From: Tausonia pullulans
Lineage: Eukaryota; Basidiomycota; Tremellomycetes; Cystofilobasidiales; Mrakiaceae
DNA length: 64,000 nt
Assembly: GCA_951802195.1 (NCBI GenBank)
Contig: OX637633.1
Coordinates: 868,001-932,000, forward strand
Reading direction: 5' to 3'
Part shown: positions 10,168-19,607 of the stretch, piece after piece
Position numbering within the stretch: the first letter of the stretch is position 1
Layout of the letters: every line of letters begins with the position of its first letter
Made by a program: the position numbers and the translations under genes
Notes under the pieces: generated by a model
Seen by the model: only the letters and a program-made list of their open reading frames with translations
Database searches by the model: none
Told to the model about the DNA's origin: nothing

Positions 10168-10399
10168 CAAGCAGGTCTGGGGTGGGGAAGTATGGCTGGT
10201 CCATAGCCACTGCTTGATGTAGCTGGTCATCTTAATATCTTACCTTTTCTAATGGGCCTATGTCCATAACCCATCTTTTGTTTTCCTTCCATCCCTACTT
10301 TCATTTTCGCTTTCCTTCTATCTAGCTACGAATCACCATCTCTCATAGAGTTACCTCGTTCTCTACGTATAACTCATGACTTAAATACAAAAAAAAAAA

Positions 10400-10447
10400 A
10401 GTGACTTAAATACAAAGAAAGTATAACTCATGACTTGAATACAAAAA
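10400..10447 (+). mobile_element. Two minute LINE 3'-tail copies in tandem
   Basis: After the A tract of LINE copy 1, GTGACTTAAATACAAAGAAA (about 20 nt) and then GTATAACTCATGACTTGAAT with ACAAAAAA (about 28 nt) repeat only the last bases of the LINE 3' end, each with its own A-rich tract. They read as extremely 5'-truncated insertions stacked at one site. Confidence 0.7.
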
Positions 10448-11290
10448 AGGTGGCAGGACCACTTCCCGGCGCTTACCAAGGTCGGCTGGAAGCGTCAGTG
10501 GTGGTTGCTGAAGGCCGTGTCCCGAACGTCGCCCGAGGACGTCGACTTGGCCCACCGCTTCTCGCTGTACAGTCTCCACCCAGGAAAGCATACTGCTGCG
10601 GCATTCCTCGCCGACGGAACCGCTACGCCGCACAACAGGTCCAAGCGATGTGCGCTGTGCCTGACGGCTCCCGTTGAGTCCTTCTTCCACCTTTTCGACG
10701 AGCCGTGTCCCGTCGTGCGCGCTATCTGGTCTGCTGCTGCTGCTGCTGCAAGTGCCTCGCCTTCGATCCCCTCCCATCCTCCTTCTCTCCAGACGCTTGT
10801 CTGCCCGACACCGTCGCCGCCGAGGGCGGCCTTCCTCTTCCACTGCATCTTTGTTGCCCGGACATGGCGATTCGTCCGGAGGCGGAGATACAGCAAGATC
10901 GCAGCCCTCGACCCTGTCACGGACGAGGAGATCCGCAAGATCGCGTCTACGATCCGGCAGACACACTGGCAGTCGAGCATGAGGTGGATGGCTGACAGTG
11001 GCCAGAGGGCTTGTACTGCTGTCGGTGCCGCCATCGATCCTGGGTGAAAAGCAGGTCAGGGGTGGGGAAGTATGGTTAGACCATAGACCATAGCCACCGC
11101 TCGACATAACTGGTCATCTTGATATCTTACCTTATCTAATGGACCTATGTCCATAACTCATATTTTGCTTTCCTTCCACCCCTACTTTCATTTTCGCTCT
11201 CCCTCTATCTAGCTACGAATCACCATCTCTCGTAGGGTTACCTTGTTCTTTACGTATAACTCATGCCTTACATACAAACCAAAACAAAAG
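10448..11290 (+). mobile_element. 5'-truncated LINE copy (ORF2 C-terminus plus 3' UTR)
   Basis: The sequence matches the last part of ORF2 from WQDHFPALTK onward, through the CALC...HLFDEPC zinc motif, to the same ending (VGAAIDPG, stop at about 11047). It then carries the LINE 3' UTR and tail to about 11290. The residual frame (10505-11047) is open. An expanded run of alanine codons (GCT/GCA) near 10735 differs from copy 1. This is a dead 5'-truncated copy. Confidence 0.9.
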
Positions 11291-11608
11291 GTATCTGTTA
11301 CTCGTTGACCTGAAATCGTATTGGATGCGGTTATATCAATACAGTCACGATGTGGTAAGACTTCATAGTGACCACAGTGGGTCAGAGGTCCGCTCCGTCC
11401 CATCACGTGCCATTTTCCTTCCAGCTTGCGGTTGATCCGATGGTTACAATACAGACCACTATCAAGGGCCAAAGCCCACCTCATACGTTGTACAATCTTT
11501 CTTGAACATTCTCATGCCTTCTGTATCGTATCGTTCAGTCACCCGCAACGAGAAGTAAGACGACCATGGTCAACGGGAGTGAGCGGGAGAGGGGATGGAG
11601 GCGCATCG
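11291..11608. other. Intergenic between two element arrays
   Basis: No coding or RNA signal is seen. This is the meeting zone of the plus-strand array that follows tRNA-Leu and the minus-strand array that precedes tRNA-Lys. Confidence 0.4.
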
Positions 11609-11840
11609 TGTTTTTTTTTTGGGTGTCTAATTCATGGTTTGCGTATAAAGGATGGCGTGACCCTGTGGGAAACGGCAGAGGGAGGGAAGGGGAGGGGGAA
11701 ATGTCCATGGTAGAACGACAAGAGAATGAGGAGGGAGGGGGCGGGATAATGCAATAAAGAGGATGGAGGGGGGAAGGATGAATTTGAGGGTCGAGAGGAA
11801 TGTGAGAGCTGAGAGGAGTGTGAGGAGAAGAGGAGACTAA
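11609..11840 (-). mobile_element. Old LINE-tailed short element
   Basis: On the minus strand the unit ends in a diverged version of the LINE tail (CTTTATACGCAAACCATGAAT, then an A tract at about 11609-11618). Upstream it has CTACCATGGACAT, shared with the unit at 27486-27699. It is about 230 bp, visibly more decayed than the others, and lies on the far side of the insertion nearer tRNA-Lys. Its 5' border near 11840 is inferred from where the duplicated tRNA-Lys flank stops matching. Confidence 0.55.
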
Positions 11841-11940
11841 ACTCACATGTCGACCTTCCAGACGACTGATTGTCATCCCTCTCCCCTGACGCTCCTCGTC
11901 CCGTCCATCAGCCATCGCCGCCATCGGTCAGATCGATGGA

Positions 11941-12175
11941 AACTTTATGTTGTATTGAAGTCATGAGGTATACGTAGAGGACAAGGTGACCCTACGAGAG
12001 ATGGTGGGTCGTAGCTAGATAATGGGAGAGCGAAGATAAAAGAAGAGGTGGAAGGAAAGCAAAAGACGGGTATGGACATAGGCTCATTAGAAACGGCAGG
12101 GTATCCACGGTAAAGGGCGTTGATCGGAGATGACAACTGTAGGAGGTAAGAGGGGAGGCGGGGGGGGGGGGAGAT
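11941..12175 (-). mobile_element. LINE-tailed short element upstream of tRNA-Lys
   Basis: The minus-strand 3' end at about 11941 carries the LINE tail (CTACGTATACCTCATGACTT) and shares about 140 nt of LINE 3' UTR (TTTCTAATGAGCC to the end). Its 5' part (CCTACAGTTGTCATCTCCGA and following) differs from the LINE and resembles 27640-27699. The matching locus at 27055-27240 lacks this block, so both borders are supported by an empty site. Its 5' end is about 100 bp from the tRNA-Lys 5' end. Confidence 0.7.
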
Positions 12176-12248
12176 CTAAAAGCATATGGAGACAAAAGAT
12201 AGGGTAAAGATGCTAGTCAAGAACTGGTCAGTGGTAAAAAAAGAGGGC

Positions 12249-12377
12249 CATCAACGAATAACCACGTGGTTTCTGCCCTGCTAGCTCAATCGGTAGAGCG
12301 TCAGACTCTTACAGCAGGTGGTTAATTAATTCACTTCGGTGATCTGAAGGTTGGGGGTTCGACCCCCCCGTGGGGCT
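12249..12377 (+). repeat. Duplicated tRNA-Lys locus, arm A (inverted)
   Basis: The tRNA-Lys and its 5' flank (CATCAACGAATAACCACGTG) recur inverted at 26956-27081. Weaker homology continues outward to about 11841 here and about 27240 there, interrupted here by the 11941-12175 insertion. Confidence 0.8.
12275..12377 (+). tRNA. tRNA-Lys (CTT), with 30-nt intron
   Basis: The acceptor GCCCTGC pairs with GTGGGGC, and the discriminator is T, as in yeast tRNA-Lys(CTT). The D arm is TAGCTCAATCGGTAGAGCG, the anticodon stem TCAGA/TCTGA, and the loop CT-CTT-A is followed by a 30-nt intron. The T arm is GGGGGTTCGACCCCCC. A second copy on the minus strand at 26956-27054 differs mainly by a 4-nt shorter intron. 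Confidence 0.92.
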
Positions 12378-12982
12378 AATGGTTCATTTTACACACCTCG
12401 TCGATTTCTTTATTGCCACTGAACTTATTGAAAAAGTCGTGAAAATTCCCATATCTGTGTACCCACCCTGCAAGTTGCCTCACGCCTCGCTCACCTCTTT
12501 ATTCCCTTCTCTGAGCAAAAACGGCATTGAGGCAGGGGGAAATGGAAAGAGGCGTCCCGGACTTAACCGATATCTGAGTAGCCGAGGCGCCCTTTTCCCT
12601 CTCCTCTCCCACACGCCCAACCTCCACCGAACCCTTCGTTCGCTGACCTTCCCAACTATCCCTGGGTCTCAGACCTGGCGAGTTCACTCCCTGAGCATGC
12701 TCACCACCCCCTCAAGCTGTCTGCCTACCCCCAGCAATCCCCAAGGGGTCATGACTCAGGTCCAGACGCCCTCGTTTGGAGAACGGGAATACTTGACGAG
12801 AGAGACGGGAATTCCGTTGGGCCCGAGTCTCCTGCCGGCCCAGCGCCTCCGGACGCGACAGCGTGCTCCCCCTTCTTCGCTCCCTCCTGGAGCTCACCCA
12901 AACCCTCACTCTCTAGCTTTTACCTCTCCCCTAGCACCCCCCCCCTCTCTTCTCTCTTCTCCCCTGCTTCGCTTTCTCCATC
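12378..12982. other. Promoter and leader region of galactokinase
   Basis: The stretch is pyrimidine-rich, especially in the last 100 bases before the ATG at 12983 (CTCTCTTCTCCCC-type tracts). A frame open from 12370 has no protein character. I see no separate gene. Confidence 0.45.
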
Positions 12983-15353
12983 ATGGCCGCCAATATGCCC
13001 ATCCCTGTCTACAAGACGCTCGAGGAGATCTACCCCAAGACGCACATCGCCCAGGCGTGAGTCTTTCAACGACGTCACTCTCCTCGCTGTCTGTATCTCC
13101 GTCTTCAAAACTGAACCCTATGTTCCCAGCGAGCGATGGAACAACCTCCTCGAGGCATACGAGCGCGTCTACGAGCGCAAGGCGACCGTTGTCTGTCGCG
13201 CTCCCGGACGTGTCAAGTGAGTTAGGCCTCCTGGTCTGCGCGCGCGCCGCTGGTCACCCCAGTTTCACTGTTCGGTTGGCATAGCGGCGACGCTACTGGT
13301 TGCAGATACTGGATGTTTAGCAGATCGTACTGCTAGTGGTCTGGAAATCATGTCGCTTGCAGCGGCGGCGGCGGTACGCCAAACGGGATAGACGGACGAG
13401 ACATATGTTCACCGTCTCCCTCTTACCAGGACATTGCGCTGACAATCATAACTCGTTGCCCTTTCAGCCTTATTGGTGAGAGACCCATTGCAGAATGTTC
13501 TGGGCCATGTAAAACTACTCTGACATCAATTGCAGGCGAGCACATCGACTATTCACTCTTCGGCGTCCTCCCCGCCGCCATTGAGTCGGACATCCTCATC
13601 GCCTGCTCCGCCCGGCCTGATGACGCCCCAGAGGGTGAGCTCATCACGGCTGAGAATATGGACGAGCGATACGAGCTTCGGTCGTTCTCGCCCTCGCGCC
13701 ACAAGCCGGACCATGAGGACGGTGGCTGGGACCTCGGCGTTGACCGCAAGACGGGCGGATGGACGAACTTCGTCAAGGCTGGCTTCTATGTGAGCTCGGG
13801 GAGACAGTTTTGCTACAAGGGTGTGAGCGCCCGTGCTGATATCTGGGTGACTTCTTTCAAGGGTGTCCTCAAAGGCTTCCTCTCGGAGAAGGGAGCTCCC
13901 GCACCCGTATCCTTCGATCTTCTCGTCACCGGCTCCGTTCCTGATGGCGCTGGCCTTTCCGTGAGGTTCTTGGACCTCGTCCGTAAAGGAAACAGTCAGT
14001 ACTGACGCTTGCTTCTGTCCAGTCCTCTGCCGCGATGGTCGTCGCGTCAACGCTGTCCTTCCTCACGATGAACAACTGCCTCGACAAGGTCACCCAGGGC
14101 GACCTCGTCGAGATGGCTCGCGACAACGAGCGTATCGTCGGTGTCAACTCGGGAGGCATGGATGTAGGTCCCCCCTGCTCTTCCATCTCAAATCAGAGCG
14201 AGGATGCATCGCTGATTCGTTGCTCCCTCGGTCAGCAAGCCGCGAGCGTCCTCACCACCCCTTCATCGGCTATCTACATCACCTTCTTCCCCAAGCTCTC
14301 CGCTGAGAAGGTCCAGGTGCCCAAGTCGGCGCGTTTCGTCATTGCCGTGAGGCCTAACATGGTCTCATTTCCAGCTTGCCTCCCTTTCGCTGACCCGCCT
14401 GCGTCCACCAGAACACGCTCGCGACGCACAACCTTTTCAACTCTGGAAAGATCCACTACAACCTCCGCGTCGTCGAGTCGTCTCTCTCGGCGCTCCTCCT
14501 CTCCCTCCACCTGAACCTTCCCACCAAGTTGGCTGATACCCCACGCCCCTCGCTTCGGCACGTCCTCGAGGGCCTCTCGCCTGCGTCGTCACCTTCCGAG
14601 CTCGAACAGGGTCTGCGGAAGCTGCTCCCTATCGCTGAAGACGTTCTTGGTTACGGGGGCCGCGCTGAGCGTGGATGGACGTGGGAGGAGATCTTTGCGC
14701 GCGTTAAAGAGCTCGGATGGGAGGGCGATAGGGAGCAATTTGAGTCACTCTACGGCGAAGAGTGGATTGAGAGTGAGTTGAGGTCCATGCTCGCGAGTGA
14801 CGAGATCAACGACCACCCACTGATGGAGCCTTCCGATGCCGACAGTCGAGGCCGACTACCTCCACCTCATGAAGCGCACCCACCACGTTTTCAAGGAGTC
14901 TCTGCGAGTCCTTGAGTTCCGTGCCGCAGCGCTCGATAAGTCTGTCGACGAGGCGGAGACGCTCTCTAAGCTCGGGGAGATCATGAACGCTTCCCACGTC
15001 TCGTTCGTACCTTCTTGCCCCTTTATCCTTTTCTCACTGCCTAATCCTGAGCCCCTCCCCCCTCCCCTTCTTTCTCCTCCTTCAGCTGCCGCGACGAGTT
15101 CGACTGCTCTTCCCCCGAGCTCAACGCCCTTGTTAAGATCTGCCTCGCCAACGGTGCCCTCGGCTCCCGTCTCACCGGCGCCGGCTGGGGTGGCTCGACT
15201 ATCTCGCTCCTCCCTGCTGAAGTCTCGATCGAGCAGTTCGTCAAGGGGCTTAGCGAGGGCTACGAGGGCTACAAGGGGCTTTCCAAGGAGGAGCTCAACA
15301 AGGCCGTGCTCGAGACGAGGCCGGGAAGTGGGGCGGGCGTCTACTACGTCTGA
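12983..15353 (+). CDS. GAL1: Galactokinase
   Basis: The enzyme phosphorylates galactose to galactose-1-phosphate, the first committed step of the Leloir pathway (cytosol). It starts at ATG 12983 (MAANMPIPVYKTLEEIYPK) and carries all GHMP-kinase signatures: the galactokinase motif APGRVNLIGEHIDY near residue 55, the ATP loop VPDGAGLSSSAAM, VNSGGMDQAASV, and near the C-terminus LTGAGWGGSTISLLP. The stop is at 15351-15353, and the length of about 520-530 aa is normal. At least seven introns are present. NLIGEH is encoded across an 8-nt exon at 13468-13475 between introns of 251 and 60 nt. It converges with the PP28-like gene, 165 bp apart. A true galactokinase rather than the Gal3 sensor is favoured because the GLSSSA loop is complete. 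Confidence 0.95.
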
Positions 15354-15518
15354 GCTTAGCCTTGCTGTTTACTTTTTGCTTTTCTTCTTAATTTTTAGAT
15401 GTGTGTGTATGTGTATTTTCTTTTTCTTCTTTTTGGTGAATCGAGAAGACCAAGTCATAAGTTTGGGGGAGGGGGAGGTGAGTGGGAAGAGATAGAAACA
15501 GCGCAGCAGCCGCCTGCC

Positions 15519-17079
15519 TTAACCACGGAGTTTTTGGGTAGCCTTCTTGGCATCGGCGGCCTCCTTGGCAGCTGAGCGCAGAGAGAAGAGCGAGCCAGAT
15601 CAGGCACGCGAGAGACAGAAGAAAACCCACAGCGTCAGCACATACCAGCAGCCTCCGCGAGCCTCTTGGCGGCGGCCTCCTCGCGGTCCTTGCGGATCCG
15701 CTGGAGACGGGCGAGGTCGGCCTTGGCCTGGTCGGTCTTGCCTGAGGAACCCAGGGTAATGAGAGAGTCAGTCGTGCTGCGCAAGACACGTTTGAGACGG
15801 CAGGGACGAACCGGCGGCGTGGAGCTGGCGATACCGTTCGGCAGCAGCCTTCTTGTCCTCCGCCTCACTGCGAAGAAGAGGAGATATCCATCAGACTCTT
15901 GCTGCCTCTCCCTCGACCGCCACGACTCACCGCTCTTTGCGGTTCAGGCCCTGGTCCTTGCTGCCAGCGACGACGGGCTTGCCCTTGGCGTCGACGTTGA
16001 GTCTTCCGATCCCCCTGAGATCCTTCGGCATGTCGTCCTCGCTGTCCTCCTCCGAGTCGCTCTCAACGACCTGCTTCTTCGCCTGGGCTTTCCCCTTCTT
16101 CTGCGCCGCCTTCTGCGCCTTGATCTCGGCGCGCGTCAGAGGCTCCGGCTCGACCGTGTTGCCGAACGCAGCGGCCTTCTTCGGGTCCCGAGTCGCGGTG
16201 ATTCCGACGGGCTGGAGGGGCTGGTTGTTGGGCGAGAGCGAGGACCCGGAGGACGAGTCGGAGCCGGAGCCGGAGCCGGACTCGGACTCCTCCTCGGATT
16301 CCTCCTCAGAGTCATCCTCGTCGTCGGAAGCGCTCTTCTTCTGCCTGGGGTGTGAGTGGAGGGGAGGGTGTCAGTGTCCCGAGCAATGATCCATGGAGCC
16401 AGCATGCGAGCACGCTCTAGTCGACGACCCGGTCAACCCCGTCGGAGAGTAGAGCCCGGCATGTCTCTCCTCCTCCTACGCCACAGGAGGAGAGATCGTG
16501 GGCCTGGGTTTCTGCTACCAGAGAGGACCAGCCCTGTCTCACAAAAACCCCCCTTCGTCTTCCCTCGACAAGGCACCGGCCGGCGTCGGCGCGCGCTGCT
16601 CGCCCGAGGCCAGGGAGAGCGAGCGATGCGCTGAGAAGGCAGACAGGACGGCGTCCCATGCTCGTTTTGGGCCGCCCTCCCCTCCCCAGAGCGGCCTTCC
16701 GATGGCGAGAGCGAGCGCTGCCGTCCATGAGCGCACGAGACCGACCGAGGTCGCCCCTCGCTCGCTCCTCCACCCAAGCTTCCCTCGACCCGCCGTCGTT
16801 CGTCATCCTCACGACGTTCTCCCCCGCCCCCACCCGGCCGACGCTCCCCGCCTCCTCCCAGGGGACAGCAGCAGAGGGGGACTGACCACTTCTCGAAGGT
16901 GTCCTCTCCGGCGTCCTCGCCGAGCGTCTTGCTGAAGTTGCGTCCTCCTCCGCGCTTCGTCTTGAATTTTCCGGCGCGAACCTGGCAGACGGGGAGGAGG
17001 GGGGAGGGGAGAGAGGAGCAGGAGGGTGAGTCGAAGGAGCCGGGTGGGGCGGCGAGGCGAGAGGGAGGGAGCGGACCAT
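15519..17079 (-). CDS. PP28/PDAP1-like casein-kinase substrate protein
   Basis: This is an acidic and basic low-complexity phosphoprotein, related to human PDAP1 (28-kDa heat- and acid-stable phosphoprotein). The conserved C-terminal core reads LNRKER, SEAEDKKAAAERYRQLHAA, GKTDQAKADLARLQRIRKD and REEAAAKRLAEAA, matching the PDAP1 stretch REREEIEKQKAKERYMKMH, GKTEQAKADLARLAIIRKQ and REEAA. Upstream lies an S/E/D-rich block (ASDDEDDSEEESEEESESGS) and a second acidic patch (VVESDSEEDSEDDMPKDL), both good casein kinase II targets. The N-terminus probably reads MVRAGKFKTKRGGGRNF, with a first exon that is only the ATG at 17077-17079 followed by an intron with an unusual gtccgc donor, so the start is uncertain. 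A large intron (about 16350-16888) may hide another exon. Confidence 0.8.
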
Positions 17080-17510
17080 GGTGGATGAGTGAAGGAGGGA
17101 GAGAGAGACGTGGGAGCAAGGGAAGCGGCCGCAGGGTTGAGGTGGTTGTCGAGGGATGAGCAGGCGGAGCGAGTCACAGGCCGCCGGAATGCAAGCGTCA
17201 CCCCTCTTCGCCAACCGTCGCCGGACCCGTGCGAGCATGGGGGTTCCCATGCGGGTCATTCACGATCTCGCTCGAGTCACCTGCTGGGAACCGGGAACTC
17301 GGACTGGCTGCACGTCGGAACCGGCAGCCGCACAGAGAGAGAATGGCAGAGAGAGAGAGAGAGAGAGAGAGCACGAGAGAGCAGACCAGAGAGAGCTTTT
17401 CCATCCCTTCTCTGTCGAGCTGACGGTAGACCAGGCGCCACTTTCACGCACAACTGAGGCAAGTCAAAACAGTTCACATCTAAAGCCTTCTCCCTCCGGC
17501 CCCGCTCGAC

Positions 17511-19414
17511 CTACACAAACTTCTTGTAGCCCGTCGGCCGGTCTGCAAAGATGCCCGTGGGAGTGACGACGCCCTTATCCTGGGGGGGAGCAGGGGCAAC
17601 AACCGGCGTGTTGGCCGCCTCCTTGACCTCCCCAGCCTTCTCCTGGACGATCTCCTTCGCCGCGCTCAGGCTGTCCTTCGCGGCCTCCTTGACCTCCGCG
17701 GCCTTCCTCTCCGCCATGGCTTTGGCCTCGCCAGCCTTCTCCTCAACCTTGCCGAGCGCGCGCTCCGCCTCCCTCTCAAGCTTGGCGAGCCCCTCGGCAG
17801 CAAGGGAGTCCGCCCGCTCCTGAACGGTCCGGGACGAGCCCCCGACTTGGGTGTGCACGGGGACAGCGAGGACCTCGGTCGGGCGAGAGTCAGCGGCCGT
17901 CGAGGCGACCTGGGCGTTCGTTCCAGGGATCACCTGCCGCTCGGCGTGCTGCCCGTAGAGAGGGACGGTAACCTGACGAGAGGGCGTCGAGCCAATGGCG
18001 ATCTGGCCCGCGGAGGGGTCAACGACCTCCTTTGTGGCCTGTGAGACGGCAGACGCAGGAGAGGACTGCTTCTGAGCCTCCCTGAACGCCTGACGCAGTT
18101 GAAGACCCGTCTTGTCTTCGATCGACTCGACACCCGAAAGGACGTGCGTCTTGACGGTCGCGACCGAGCTGCCGTACGTCTCCCTGACGGAAGCCGTCGA
18201 GTCCCTGACCGACTTCCTCAACTCGGCGACCTGGGCGTGGAGCTCCGGGGCGATCCGAAGCGTCTGCCCCGAGATCTCATTCGAAAGGTTCTCCGAGAGC
18301 TTGGGAAGGAACGTCGGGAGCGCCGTGAAGAAGATGGCCGGGGGGAGGGCCAGTCGGAGGAGAATGTTGCGGTTTCGGGCAAAGATGGAGCCAGAGAGCG
18401 TCGCGACAACGACCCAGAGTGCCCCGGGGTTGAGGGCTTCATCCTCGGGGATCAGACTGTTGACCTTGTCTGTGCAACGTGGGGAGGAGAGGAGGGAAGG
18501 GGGGGAGGGGAGAAGAGGGCTCTGTCAGCATGCATGAGGGGACCCGAGAGTACTGCTCGCGCGACACCCACTGATCGTCCGCCGCTCAGCGGCAACAACC
18601 TTAGACACGACGCCCTGGGTCACGTCCCGGACGCTTGAGAAGGCCGAGGTTGCGCCCTCGCGACCGGCGGCGATGTGCTCCTCGAGGGCAGAGTGTTCCT
18701 CGACGAGGATGATCTCGGGCTGGGCAATCGGGTAGATGGGGAGCTGTCCGAGGGGAGGTAATTAGCAAGAGTGTCCTCTCGTCCCAGCCCAGTGAGACCC
18801 CGTAAACAGGAAAGGCTAAACATGAGGAAGCAACGCTTCGCTTGAGTAGCAGCACAGCAAGAAAGGCAAGGGAGAAACGGTGGGAGAGAGCGGATGGAAG
18901 ACGACAGAGCGAGGGAGGCTCCATGACGCGGTGCGCTCCTCATCCTCCCTCTTGCGTGTGCGTCGCCTCCTCCCCCCTCGGGCGACCAATTGACAGACGT
19001 ATACGAGACAACTGCCGGCTAGTCATCTCGGACAGAATCGACAGCGCGAGAGCTGTGCCGCTACATCACTTGCGGCACCTTTCCTGATCCGTCCAGAGAG
19101 ACGGTCCGGCCCGGACTTTGTCGGCGAGCGTCGCTCGTGTGCCCTCCTCGCCCTCGAGGAGAATCCTATCCGGCCATATGTCGCAACCCCAACCATGTTC
19201 GAGGGCCAGCATTGCAGGCTTCGACGCACCTTGTCGCGGCGGGCCTCGGGCTCGAGGAGGAGAGGCTTGGAGAGCGCGTAGCTCCCGAGGGCGATGGACG
19301 ACCCTGCGGCGAGGGTCCCGACCTGGGGAGGGAGAGTTGGTGTCAGCGGTCTTGTCGGGAGGTGAGCTGTGGAAGACAGGGGAGCGGGCGCACCTTTTGA
19401 GCGAGAGAGATCAT
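17511..19414 (-). CDS. MICOS subunit, Mic26/Mic27 (apolipoprotein O) family
   Basis: This family sits in the mitochondrial inner membrane and shapes cristae junctions. Reading from ATG 19414, the exons encode MISLAQK, then VGTLAAGSSIALGSYALSKP, a hydrophobic N-terminal segment. Next come QLPIYPIAQPEIILVEEHSA (the conserved LPIYP element), a regulatory stretch with REGATSAFSSVRDVTQGVVS, and LWVVVATLSGSIFARNRN with LRLALPPAIFFTALPTFLPK, the two membrane segments of the apoO domain. An alpha-helical region follows (VAELRKSVRDSTASVRETYG). The C-terminal half is unusually long and rich in A, E and K (KVEEKAGEAKAMAERKAAEV), predicting coiled coil or lipid-binding amphipathic helix. Intron 2 is about 490 nt. 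It is divergent from ASF1 with only 193 bp between the ATGs. Confidence 0.8.
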
Positions 19415-19607
19415 GACGACGAGACGAGGAAGAGGATGGACGTTGGCGAGCAAAGTCGGGCGCTGCTGGCTGCTCCCTTCTCCGTCTGCCGCCAGTGGCG
19501 ACCGTCGCCCGCGCCCTGGCTCGGCCTTCCCGCTGGGCGGCGTCTTCGGCGCGACGCGACGACCAGCCGAAGCATCGTCCAACCATCATCTTCTTGTCTT
19601 CTGCACC
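19415..19607. promoter_or_regulatory. Shared divergent promoter, MICOS subunit/ASF1
   Basis: Only 193 bp separate the two start codons, so both promoters must lie here. It is GC-rich with no clear TATA box. Confidence 0.6.

Larger units (their letters stand above)
4498..10399 (+). mobile_element. LINE copy 1, apparently full length
   Basis: A non-LTR retrotransposon with a short 5' leader (starting somewhere in 4498-4609), a gag-like ORF1, an endonuclease-RT ORF2 and a 3' UTR. It ends in a conserved tail (TATAACTCATGACTTAAATAC) plus an A tract at about 10390-10399. It has an apurinic-type endonuclease and a C-terminal Zn-binding motif, and I see no RNase H domain, which points to the L1/Tx1 side of LINE diversity rather than the Tad elements common in fungi. 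Both ORFs are open, so the copy looks intact. It starts just 5' of tRNA-Leu and is transcribed away from it. A second copy lies at 27700-32411 on the other strand. Confidence 0.9.

Noticed and set aside
7035-10230. Long antisense and out-of-frame ORFs within LINE ORF2
   Set aside because: They shadow the strongly conserved ORF2 frame and recur in the inverted copy with the same phase; none has its own motif.
4498-11290. LTR retrotransposon
   Set aside because: No terminal repeats, protease or integrase are present; the APE endonuclease and A-tailed 3' end define a LINE.
15666-16389. Two long plus-strand frames
   Set aside because: They are antisense to the PP28-like coding exons, whose conserved PDAP1 core is on the minus strand.
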